From contig CALFEW010000737.1 in NCBI GenBank assembly GCA_937958365.1, positions 1 through 5,277 on the forward strand: DNA of 5,277 bases. The letters are read 5' to 3'. Position numbers and translations under genes: made by a program. The notes under the pieces are model-generated. The model saw only the letters and a program-made list of their open reading frames with translations. It had not been told where the DNA came from and ran no database searches. The DNA comes from an uncultured Chloroflexota bacterium. GTDB lineage: Bacteria; Chloroflexota; Anaerolineae; Promineifilales; Promineifilaceae. Shown here in pieces: positions 1 through 5,277 of the stretch (position 1 is the stretch's first letter; every line of letters begins with the position of its first letter).

Positions 1-1437
1 TTTTGCGCCGGGGAAGTGGACATTGCCACTTCCAGCCGACCGATTAAGTCGGGCGAATTTGAGGTGTGCCGCAAGAACGGCCGTTTCCCGCTCGAATTTC
101 AGGTCGGCATAGACACCCTGGCCGTCGTCGTCAACCCGGCCAACGACTTTGTGACCGATCTTTCCACAGAGCAGTTGCAAACATTGTTCACCACCGCTGA
201 GACCTGGGCCGACGTCAACCCGAACTGGCCGGCTCGCCCCATTGCCCGCTTCATCCCCGGCAGCGACAGCGGTACGCTGGACTTCTTCATCGAAACGGTC
301 TTTGAAACCACGCTGGCCGACCTGCCCACAGATGATCTGGTGCAAATTTTGGCCGCCAACATCACTGCCGGGCGCGGACGAACCATTGAACGCGAGCAGC
401 GTTTTTACGAAGATGCGCTGGTATTTGAATCGCCGGCATTGTGGAACGAGGTCTGCGCCGCGCCGGTGGGGGAACGGCCGTCTGGCTGTACCGCCCCCAT
501 CCGCAGCCACGACGACGTGTATGACCTGCTCATCCGCGAAGTGGTGCAGGAAGACGTGGTGCAGGTTTACAAACTGGTGGACTCCATCTTCCGCCGCAGC
601 GAAATTGCCGCCGCCGTGGCGCAGGAATATCCCAATGGCGTCCTTCAGTTCCGTTCCTGGCTGACGACCGACTTTGTGCGCGATTCGCAATCCAGCACGC
701 CGGAATACGCCGGGGTACGCACCGCCATTCTGGGATCGCTGTGGGTGATCGCCATCACCATTCTTTTCTCGTTCCCCATTGGCGTAGGCGCGGCCATCTA
801 TCTGGAAGAATACGCCGCCGACAACAAGCTCAACCGGCTGCTGCAAACCAACATCAACAATCTGGCCGGTGTGCCTTCGATTATTTATGGCATGTTGGGG
901 CTGGCCGTGTTTGTGCGCACATTGGAGGCGCTGACCAGCGGCGCGGCGTTAGGCGCAATAGATTCGGGGGCGACGGCCAACGGCCGTACCATCCTCTCGG
1001 CCGGTCTGACGTTGGGGCTGCTCATCCTGCCCATCCTCATCATCAACGCCCAGGAAGCGCTGCGCGCCGTGCCCAATTCGCTGCGACAGGCCGGGCTGGC
1101 GCTGGGCGCAACCAAGTGGCAAACCACCTGGGCGCACGTGCTGCCCAACGCCTTGCCGGGCATTCTCACCGGGGCCATCCTGGCCGTCTCTCGCGCTCTG
1201 GGCGAGACGGCGCCGCTGGTGGTGGTGGGAGCTTCAACGTTCATTACCGTAGACCCTACCGGGCCATTTTCTAAATTTACCACGTTACCGATCCAGATTT
1301 ACCAATGGACTTCACGGCCGCAAGCCGAGTTTCGCAACATTGCGGCAGCGGCGATTGTGGTGCTGCTGGCGCTGTTGCTGACGTTGAATGCAACGGCCGT
1401 CATCCTCCGCAACCGCTATAGCAACCGAATGGGATAA
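1..1437 (+). CDS. pstA: Phosphate ABC transporter permease PstA with a PstS-like binding region, 5'-truncated by the window
   Basis: This is the membrane channel subunit of the high-affinity phosphate importer. The frame is open from base 1, so the true start lies upstream; GTG at 16 is an internal Val. 478 residues are visible. Residues 1-95 resemble PstS: DIATSSRPI at about 7-15, a Cys and NG, a VGIDTLAVVVN strand, and a SDSGT phosphate-loop motif at about 88-92. Residues 96-185 are not recognisable and contain three Cys in all with the preceding part. From about 186 (VYKLVDSIF) the protein reads as PstA: a periplasmic loop, then five hydrophobic segments at about 241-268, 287-308, 330-349, 380-415 and 446-470, with the EAA coupling loop (AGLALGATKW) at about 364-373. 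Canonical PstA has six membrane segments, so the first should lie upstream and the binding region should be inserted in the first external loop (inference). It ends in TAA six bases before pstB. The PstA assignment is firm; the fusion arrangement needs the upstream sequence. Confidence 0.92.
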   Translation, partial: FCAGEVDIATSSRPIKSGEFEVCRKNGRFPLEFQVGIDTLAVVVNPANDFVTDLSTEQLQTLFTTAETWADVNPNWPARPIARFIPGSDSGTLDFFIETVFETTLADLPTDDLVQILAANITAGRGRTIEREQRFYEDALVFESPALWNEVCAAPVGERPSGCTAPIRSHDDVYDLLIREVVQEDVVQVYKLVDSIFRRSEIAAAVAQEYPNGVLQFRSWLTTDFVRDSQSSTPEYAGVRTAILGSLWVIAITILFSFPIGVGAAIYLEEYAADNKLNRLLQTNINNLAGVPSIIYGMLGLAVFVRTLEALTSGAALGAIDSGATANGRTILSAGLTLGLLILPILIINAQEALRAVPNSLRQAGLALGATKWQTTWAHVLPNALPGILTGAILAVSRALGETAPLVVVGASTFITVDPTGPFSKFTTLPIQIYQWTSRPQAEFRNIAAAAIVVLLALLLTLNATAVILRNRYSNRMG

Positions 1438-1443
1438 CAGACA

Positions 1444-2235
1444 ATGAGTGATACAAACATTTCTAGCAACGGCCGTTACGCCATCGAAGCCCACAACATC
1501 AACATCTACTACGGCAACTTTCGCGCCGTCAAAGATGTCACCTTGCAATTTGTGCCCCGCCGCATCACCTCGCTGATTGGCCCGTCCGGCTGCGGCAAAA
1601 GCACGGTGCTGCGCGCCTTCAACCGCATGAACGACCTGGTTCCCACGTCGCGTCTGGAAGGCAAAGTGCTGTACCAGGGGCAAAACATCTATGAAAACAA
1701 CGTAGACCCGGTGGAAGTGCGGCGGCGCATTGGCATGGTGTTCCAAAAACCCAACCCCTTCCCCAAAAGCATCTATGAAAACGTCGCCTGGGGGGCGCGC
1801 ATCAACGGCTACAAAGGCAATATGGACGAGCTGGTAGAACAATCGTTGCAGCAGGCGGCGCTGTGGGATGAGGTGAAAGACAAGCTCCACCAGAGCGGGC
1901 TTTCCCTGTCTGGTGGGCAGCAGCAGCGATTGTGCATCGCCCGCACCATCGCTGTGAAGCCGGAGATTATTCTGATGGACGAACCGGCGTCGGCGCTGGA
2001 CCCCATCGCCACCCTGCGCATCGAGGAACTGATTCAGGAGTTGAAGAAGAACTACACCATCCTGATTGTCACCCACAACATGCAGCAGGCCGCCCGCGCC
2101 TCAGATTACACCGCCTTTTTCAACATGGGTGAAGACCGGGCGGGCTATCTTGTGGAGTTTAACGACACCAATGAGCTGTTTACCAAACCGAAATACGAGC
2201 TGACCGAGCAATATATTACCGGCCGTTTTGGCTAA
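1444..2235 (+). CDS. pstB: Phosphate import ATP-binding protein PstB
   Basis: This is the cytoplasmic ATPase that powers the Pst phosphate importer, acting as a dimer on the PstA and PstC coupling loops. The 263 residues match the usual family length. All ABC motifs are intact: Walker A GPSGCGKST at 46-54, Q-loop Gln101 in VFQKPNPFP (a PstB-typical stretch), signature LSGGQQQR at 155-162, Walker B IILMDEP at 175-181 with catalytic Glu180, D-loop SALD at 183-186, and switch His211 in VTHNMQQAAR. The PASALDP form replaces the commoner PTSALDP, a mild variation. ATG at 1444 is chosen because it is the first start after the pstA stop, with a 6-base gap. No clear Shine-Dalgarno precedes it, so translation is probably coupled to pstA. 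An AACGGCCGT copy lies at codons 9-11 (Asn-Gly-Arg). Confidence 0.97.
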   Translation: MSDTNISSNGRYAIEAHNINIYYGNFRAVKDVTLQFVPRRITSLIGPSGCGKSTVLRAFNRMNDLVPTSRLEGKVLYQGQNIYENNVDPVEVRRRIGMVFQKPNPFPKSIYENVAWGARINGYKGNMDELVEQSLQQAALWDEVKDKLHQSGLSLSGGQQQRLCIARTIAVKPEIILMDEPASALDPIATLRIEELIQELKKNYTILIVTHNMQQAARASDYTAFFNMGEDRAGYLVEFNDTNELFTKPKYELTEQYITGRFG

Positions 2236-2256
2236 ATCGTCCAGGAATTCGGTATA

Positions 2257-2326
2257 CCGTAATCCGTAGGCTGTAAGCCGTATACCGTAATCCGTATACC
2301 GTAATCCGTAGGCCGTAAGCCGTAAG
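2257..2326 (+). repeat. Left heptad array: ten 7-base units of form CCGTANN
   Basis: Exactly ten units run head to tail without gaps over 70 bases. Nine begin CCGTA; the third, at 2271, begins CTGTA. The last two bases of each unit vary (AT, GG, AG, TA). A further partial unit lies just upstream, inside the 10-base palindrome CGGTATACCG (2250-2259). The array starts 21 bases after the pstB stop, so it would be transcribed in any pstB-phoU message. No reading frame is needed to explain it. It resembles in type the short tandemly repeated 7-base sequences known from cyanobacteria, but I do not recognise this unit as a named family. Confidence 0.9.
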
Positions 2327-2345
2327 CATTTACCAGAGGTGGCGA

Positions 2346-2400
2346 CCTACGGAACACGGAACACGGAACACGGAATACGGAATACGGTATACGGAATACG
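2346..2400 (-). repeat. Right heptad array: seven 7-base units of the same kind, inverted
   Basis: Read on the - strand, the units are CCGTRNN (mostly CCGTGTT and CCGTATT). Seven full units cover 2346-2394, and a partial one covers 2395-2400. The array faces the left array across a 19-base spacer (2327-2345) that contains the small palindrome ACCAGAGGT. With the two arrays folded in register, I count 38 of 49 paired positions over seven units. The best stretch is a perfect 12-base match, 2278-2289 with 2383-2394. The spacer-proximal unit CCTACGG is the exact reverse complement of units at 2264 and 2306. It ends 39 bases before the phoU start codon. Confidence 0.88.
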
Positions 2401-2427
2401 TACACTAAAGAAGTAGTTACACTTTTT

Positions 2428-2433
2428 GAGGAA
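2428..2433 (+). promoter_or_regulatory. Ribosome binding site of phoU
   Basis: GAGGAA lies 6 bases before the ATG at 2440. It fixes that start and shows that phoU has its own initiation signal despite the repeat-filled gap after pstB. Confidence 0.75.
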
Positions 2434-2439
2434 AACCAC

Positions 2440-3129
2440 ATGGCAAGAGAGTCCTTTGACCGTGAATTGACGGCTTTAAGCGCCAAAATACTGAGTTTGG
2501 GCAGTATTGTCGGCGAAAATATTCTGAGGTCGGTGCAGGCCTTAAGGGATCGCAATTTATCTGTTTCCAGACAAATGATTGATTTTGACGAGTGGGTAAA
2601 CACCCAACGCATTGAAATTATCATGGGCTGCCTGACGCTTATTGCCACACAGCAGCCGACAGGACCAGACATGCGGGCGCTGGCAACCATGATCGAAATT
2701 GCCGGCGAATTGGAACGTATCCATGACTATGTGAAAGGCATCGGCAAAATTAGCCTGCAACTGGGGGAAAACTTGCTGCCGGACCCGGTGACGGAGATGC
2801 TGCCGGAAATGGCGGCTATTACCCAAGAGATGTTGCAGCAGGCGTTGGAAGCCTTTGCCGCCAACGACGCGACCGCAGCGCGCCAGATTCCCCTGCGCGA
2901 TGACGAGGTAGACGATTTGTACCGCCGCATCTCGCGTGCCCTGGCGCTGCGGGTGACGGCCGAAAATGCCAGCTATGAACATGCAAACCTGCTGCAATGG
3001 TCGGTGCATAACCTGGAACGGGCAGCCGACCGGGTGACAAATATCTGCGAGTGGATTGTGTATAAGGCGGTGGGCAAGTACGTGGAGTTTGACAGCGAAT
3101 TTGAGGCTCCGGCCACTTTCCAGCCTTAA
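2440..3129 (+). CDS. phoU: Phosphate signalling and transport regulator PhoU
   Basis: PhoU is a peripheral cytoplasmic all-helical protein that restrains Pst uptake and passes transporter state to the PhoR-type kinase. The 229 residues fit the family length of roughly 215-240. It has the two expected PhoU repeats. Each carries the metal-cluster motif E/DxxxD: ELERIHD (Glu92, Asp96) in the first, and LERAADRVTNICEWIVY (Glu193, Asp197, Asn201, Glu204) in the second. The usual GDHA of the second motif reads ADRV here, a mild departure. The N-terminus (SFDREL, then a helix) is typical. The start is set by GAGGAA at 2428-2433. It follows pstB in the same direction as in many pst operons, and an intrinsic terminator follows 29 bases after its stop. 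The neighbouring genes do not include a recognisable phoB or phoR. Confidence 0.96.
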   Translation: MARESFDRELTALSAKILSLGSIVGENILRSVQALRDRNLSVSRQMIDFDEWVNTQRIEIIMGCLTLIATQQPTGPDMRALATMIEIAGELERIHDYVKGIGKISLQLGENLLPDPVTEMLPEMAAITQEMLQQALEAFAANDATAARQIPLRDDEVDDLYRRISRALALRVTAENASYEHANLLQWSVHNLERAADRVTNICEWIVYKAVGKYVEFDSEFEAPATFQP

Positions 3130-3158
3130 TACCCTGCCAGATAAGTGATTGTTGGGTC

Positions 3159-3193
3159 AAGGACCGGGTTTGGCGCGTCAACCCGGTCTTTTT
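3159..3193 (+). terminator. Intrinsic terminator after phoU
   Basis: GACCGGGTT (3162-3170) and AACCCGGTC (3180-3188) form a perfect 9-base stem around a 9-base loop. G-T and two A-T pairs extend the outside, and TTTTT at 3189-3193 follows. This should end the pst-phoU transcript and separate it from the downstream kinase gene. Confidence 0.92.
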
Positions 3194-3213
3194 GTGTTGC
3201 CAGGCTGCCAGTT

Positions 3214-3222
3214 AAATCGGGA
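3214..3222 (+). repeat. Left 9-base direct repeat (putative target-site duplication)
   Basis: AAATCGGGA directly abuts the left terminal inverted repeat of the 196-base element. The same nine bases abut the right one at 3419-3427. Confidence 0.8.
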
Positions 3223-3418
3223 CAGCAATTCTCAATTTAGGTCAGGCATTCGTGCGAACAAGGTAATTTCTTCGCAATTTACGCTGAACTGTCATGCTGA
3301 GCGGAGTCTTCGGCCCTGAGCGTAGCCGAACGGGGAAGCATCCCGCTCCACCAGAAGAACGGGATGCTTCGGAGGATGCTTTGGCAAGCTCAGCACAGGC
3401 TCTCATTGAGAATTGCTG
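3223..3418. mobile_element. MITE-like element, 196 bases, 14-base perfect terminal inverted repeats
   Basis: CAGCAATTCTCAAT at 3223-3236 is the exact reverse complement of ATTGAGAATTGCTG at 3405-3418. Perfect 9-base direct repeats lie immediately outside both ends, as expected from transposase-made insertion. No transposase or credible coding frame lies inside, so it would be non-autonomous. A duplication of about 9 bases is known for IS1, for IS4-type elements (IS10, IS50) and for some IS256 relatives, but the terminal repeat is not one I recognise. The exact match of both the ends and the duplication suggests a fairly recent insertion. It sits between the phoU terminator and the TATAAT box of the kinase gene. 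Confidence 0.78.
3295..3395. repeat. Nested palindrome inside the MITE-like element
   Basis: The outer arms are TGCTGAGC (3295-3302) and GCTCAGCA (3388-3395). The inner arms are GAAGCATCCCG (3335-3345) and CGGGATGCTTC (3360-3370), an 11-base stem with a 14-base loop. A small TTCGG/CCGAA hairpin (3309-3313, 3326-3330) lies on the left side. GGATGCTT is repeated directly at 3362 and 3374. From memory, intergenic repeats with a TCATGCTGAGC start and GAAGCATC arms recur in several bacterial genomes. This may therefore be a REP-type repeat carried within, or adopted by, the outer element. Confidence 0.75.
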
Positions 3419-3427
3419 AAATCGGGA
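3419..3427 (+). repeat. Right 9-base direct repeat (putative target-site duplication)
   Basis: AAATCGGGA directly abuts the right terminal inverted repeat and is identical to 3214-3222. The following GCAATTC also matches bases 3-9 of the terminal repeat (CAGCAATTC). This could reflect target preference or an older end. Confidence 0.8.
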
Positions 3428-3458
3428 GCAATTCAAATGGGTAACGGCCGTCTTGGTG

Positions 3459-3464
3459 TATAAT
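3459..3464 (+). promoter_or_regulatory. Candidate -10 box for the sensor kinase gene
   Basis: A perfect TATAAT lies 73 bases before the start codon, preceded by TG at 3457-3458. No good -35 is present at 16-18 bases upstream (AATGGG at 3436-3441 is poor). The promoter may therefore need an activator or another sigma factor, or the box may be chance. An ACGGCCGT copy (3444-3451) lies in the spacer, and the MITE-like element with its duplication ends 31 bases upstream. Confidence 0.45.
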
Positions 3465-3479
3465 CTCTTCTGTTGCTGC

Positions 3480-3513
3480 CGTGGTTTTCGTATTATCTAT
3501 CTCGCAAGCCACG
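3480..3513 (+). promoter_or_regulatory. Leader hairpin just before the kinase ribosome binding site
   Basis: CGTGGTTT at 3480-3487 pairs with AAGCCACG at 3506-3513 (one G-U pair). After one mismatch, two more pairs follow around a 12-base AT-rich loop (3491-3502). No T-tract follows, so it does not look like a terminator. It ends 10 bases before AGAAGG. Any regulatory role is inference. Confidence 0.4.
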
Positions 3514-3523
3514 AATCACCTTC

Positions 3524-3529
3524 AGAAGG
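3524..3529 (+). promoter_or_regulatory. Ribosome binding site of the sensor kinase gene
   Basis: AGAAGG lies 8 bases before ATG at 3538. This decides the start, and the receiver domain begins about ten residues later with no upstream in-frame alternative needed. Confidence 0.65.
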
Positions 3530-3537
3530 CGCGTCTC

Positions 3538-5277
3538 ATGGATCCACTGGAACTGGATTTCTCACAATTCACCATTCTGGCAATTGATGACACGCCAGCC
3601 AACCTTACCATCGTTTCGACCTATTTAGCCCACATGGGATTCACCGTATTGCTGGCGGAAAACGGCCGTGTCGGCCTGGACATGGCCCACGAACACCTCC
3701 CCCACCTCATCCTGCTCGACGTGATGATGCCCGAAATGAACGGTTTCCAGGTCTGCGACGCCCTCAAGGCCGACCCCCTCACCGCCGACATCCCCATCAT
3801 CTTCATGACCGCCCTGATCAACACGGAAGACAAATTGCGCGGGTTTCAGGCCGGCGCCGTAGATTACATCACCAAACCCGTCAGCAAACGAGAACTCGTG
3901 GCTCGCATCTCCACGCATTTAAAGAACCAGACCCTGACCCGCTATTACCAGCAACACGCCAACTACCTGGAAACCAGCAGCAAACTGGGGCAGCAAGTCA
4001 CCTCCATTCTGGACATGGATGAACTGCTGACCAAAGCTACCCAGTTGATCCAATCACGTTTCCTTTATTACTGCGTCACCATTTGGGTAAAAAGCCCTCA
4101 CGCCGAGACGCTGATTCTCCAGGCATTTGCCGGGCGAGACATTGATTATCAACTGTTGGCGAATATGGAAATTCCCATAGACTCGCCACAAGGTATCATT
4201 ACTTACGTCTGGCGCAGCGGCCAGGTTTACCTGACCAACGACGTGCGCACCGATCCGACATATCGGACAGACCAAACCCTGGCGTATACCCGCTCAGAAT
4301 ACGCCATCCCGCTTCTGGTGGGGCAGAAGATGGTCGGCGTGTTGGACGTGCAAGATGACAGAGTGGATGCGTTTGACCAGGAAGACCAGACTGTTTTACG
4401 CATGATGGCCGATCAACTGGCCATTGCTCTGCAAAATGCGCAGTCATACGGCCGTTTAAGCCGCTTCAACCACCAACTGGAACAAGAGGTCGCCCGGCGC
4501 ACGGCCGCGCTGCAACAAGCCTACGAACAGTTGGCGCAAATGGACCAGGCCAAATCCGACTTCATCAACGTCGCCTCCCACGAACTTTTTACCCCCATTT
4601 CCCTCATCAAAGGCTACACCCAAATCCTGCTCGACGACGAAACCATCCAGTCCAATGAAAACCAGGCGCGCATTATCACCGGTTTGCATCGCGGGGCGCA
4701 GCGCCTGCACGACATCGTGGAGAACATGCTAGACGTAGCCAGAATAGACAACGCCGACTTGCAGCTCTATTTTCAGCCCGTTTCACTGTTCGCTTTGTGG
4801 CAGCAGCTTCATCTGCAAATGACCAAACCGCTCACCGAGCGGCAGATTGCCCTGGACATTCAGCCAGGGCTGACCGCCCTGACGCCCATTGAAGCGGACG
4901 CCGAAGCGTTGTACAAGGCTTTTTCGCAATTATTGGTCAACGCGATCAAGTATACGCCGGATGGTGGGCGCATTCTGGTGAACGGCCGTTACCCCACCCC
5001 CCACACCGTCGAACTCACCATTCAAGACACCGGCATCGGCATCGCTCCCGACAAACACGAATTTATCTTCGGCAAGTTCTACCAGATCGGTCGAGTAGAC
5101 CTGCATTCCACCGGCAAAACCAAGTTTAAAGGCGGCGGGCCGGGCCTGGGACTGGCTATCGCTCGCGGCATTATCCACGCCCACAAAGGCGAAATCTGGG
5201 TCGAAAGCCCCGGCTACGACGAAAAAGCCTGCCCCGGCAGCACATTCTTCATCCGCCTCCCCCTTAATCAGGACAAT
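3538..5277 (+). CDS. Receiver-GAF-histidine kinase signalling protein, 3'-truncated by the window
   Basis: The frame is open for 580 codons to the last base with no stop, so the end lies outside. Residues about 11-130 are a receiver domain: acidic pair Asp17-Asp18, phospho-acceptor Asp61 in LLDVMMPEMNGF, Thr91, and Lys113 in YITKPV. Residues about 146-302 read as a GAF sensor domain (ILDMDELL start, IPLLVGQKMVGVLDV strand pair, DQLAIALQNA end). A helical linker covers about 303-338. The HisKA part has His348 in FINVASHELFTPIS, where the usual HELRTP has Phe for Arg. The ATPase domain has the N-box LLVNAIKYTPDGG (Asn468), DTGIG (497-501), FGKF (511-514) and GGGPGLGLAI from 532. GSTFFIRLPL is a normal kinase C-terminus, so the end is probably near unless another domain follows. 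There are no membrane segments or signal peptide, so it is cytoplasmic. The input to its receiver, its GAF ligand and its output partner cannot be told. It is not a standard PhoR. Confidence 0.93.
   Translation, partial: MDPLELDFSQFTILAIDDTPANLTIVSTYLAHMGFTVLLAENGRVGLDMAHEHLPHLILLDVMMPEMNGFQVCDALKADPLTADIPIIFMTALINTEDKLRGFQAGAVDYITKPVSKRELVARISTHLKNQTLTRYYQQHANYLETSSKLGQQVTSILDMDELLTKATQLIQSRFLYYCVTIWVKSPHAETLILQAFAGRDIDYQLLANMEIPIDSPQGIITYVWRSGQVYLTNDVRTDPTYRTDQTLAYTRSEYAIPLLVGQKMVGVLDVQDDRVDAFDQEDQTVLRMMADQLAIALQNAQSYGRLSRFNHQLEQEVARRTAALQQAYEQLAQMDQAKSDFINVASHELFTPISLIKGYTQILLDDETIQSNENQARIITGLHRGAQRLHDIVENMLDVARIDNADLQLYFQPVSLFALWQQLHLQMTKPLTERQIALDIQPGLTALTPIEADAEALYKAFSQLLVNAIKYTPDGGRILVNGRYPTPHTVELTIQDTGIGIAPDKHEFIFGKFYQIGRVDLHSTGKTKFKGGGPGLGLAIARGIIHAHKGEIWVESPGYDEKACPGSTFFIRLPLNQDN

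Larger units (their letters stand above)
77..4989. repeat. Nine scattered copies of the palindrome ACGGCCGT
   Basis: Copies start at 77, 474, 980, 1393, 1469, 3444, 3662, 4448 and 4982. Eight have A before them on the + strand (AACGGCCGT); the one at 4448 has T after it, which is the same 9-mer on the - strand. Five of the eight coding copies read Asn-Gly-Arg, one Tyr-Gly-Arg, one is in the frame of Glu-Arg-Pro-Ser and one in that of Thr-Ala-Val. One copy is intergenic. Near-misses such as ACGGCCGC (1314, 4501) also occur. The function is unknown. Confidence 0.85.

Noticed and set aside
1312..2076. Minus-strand open frame of 254 codons
   Set aside because: It is antisense to pstA and pstB, whose protein motifs are unmistakable. 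Long reverse frames are common in GC-rich coding DNA.
2257..2400. Heptad arrays as a CRISPR array or as Pho boxes
   Set aside because: CRISPR needs longer identical repeats with unique spacers. Pho boxes repeat at 11 bases with a CTGTCAT-like unit, while these run at exactly 7 bases with CCGTANN.
2401..2439. Possible separate promoter for phoU
   Set aside because: I see no convincing -10 and -35 pair in this short stretch. Read-through from pstB is simpler.
2232..2690. Minus-strand open frame of 152 codons across the pstB-phoU gap
   Set aside because: Its C-terminal half is only the translation of the 7-base repeats and the rest is antisense to phoU. It has no domain and no ribosome site.
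3289..3295. CTGTCAT, identical to an E. coli Pho-box half site
   Set aside because: It is a single copy with no second half site 11 bases away on either side, and it lies within the dispersed palindrome. It is most likely coincidence.
3242..3436. Minus-strand open frame of 64 codons in the phoU-kinase gap
   Set aside because: It is produced by the MITE-like element and its palindrome. It shows no recognisable protein features.
3491..3496. TATTAT as an alternative -10 for the kinase gene
   Set aside because: It lies in the loop of the leader hairpin, has no -35 partner at a proper distance, and is weaker than TATAAT at 3459.

Overview
The window looks like a moderately GC-rich bacterial chromosome segment. 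I infer a member of Chloroflexota (Anaerolineae or a relative). The basis is the style of the PstA and sensor-kinase proteins and the abundance of short dispersed repeats, so this is a family impression and not a marker-gene assignment. All genes lie on the + strand.

Positions 1-3129 are the 3' part of a phosphate-uptake (pst) operon. First comes the C-terminal 478 residues of a PstA-type permease that carries a PstS-like phosphate-binding region in front of its transmembrane domain. Six bases later comes pstB, the ATPase. After a 204-base gap comes phoU, the negative regulator of phosphate uptake and signalling. PstA and PstB form the membrane channel and its motor, and PhoU couples transporter state to regulation. 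The pstB-phoU gap is filled by two converging arrays of 7-base repeats that mirror each other around a 19-base centre. A strong intrinsic terminator follows phoU.

Positions 3194-3537 are non-coding. They hold a 196-base MITE-like element with perfect 14-base terminal inverted repeats, flanked by perfect 9-base direct repeats. Inside it is a nested palindrome of dispersed-repeat type. Downstream are a TATAAT box, a hairpin and a ribosome binding site.

Positions 3538-5277 encode a soluble signalling protein with the order receiver, GAF, histidine kinase. It is still open at the window edge after 580 codons. Its own promoter and the terminator before it suggest a separate transcription unit. 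A link to phosphate sensing is possible but not shown.

The whole window, coding and non-coding, is sprinkled with the palindrome ACGGCCGT (9 copies, each extended to AACGGCCGT on at least one strand). This is far above chance and recalls the HIP1 palindrome of cyanobacteria. The MITE, the converging heptad arrays and this iterated palindrome are the least ordinary parts of the window.
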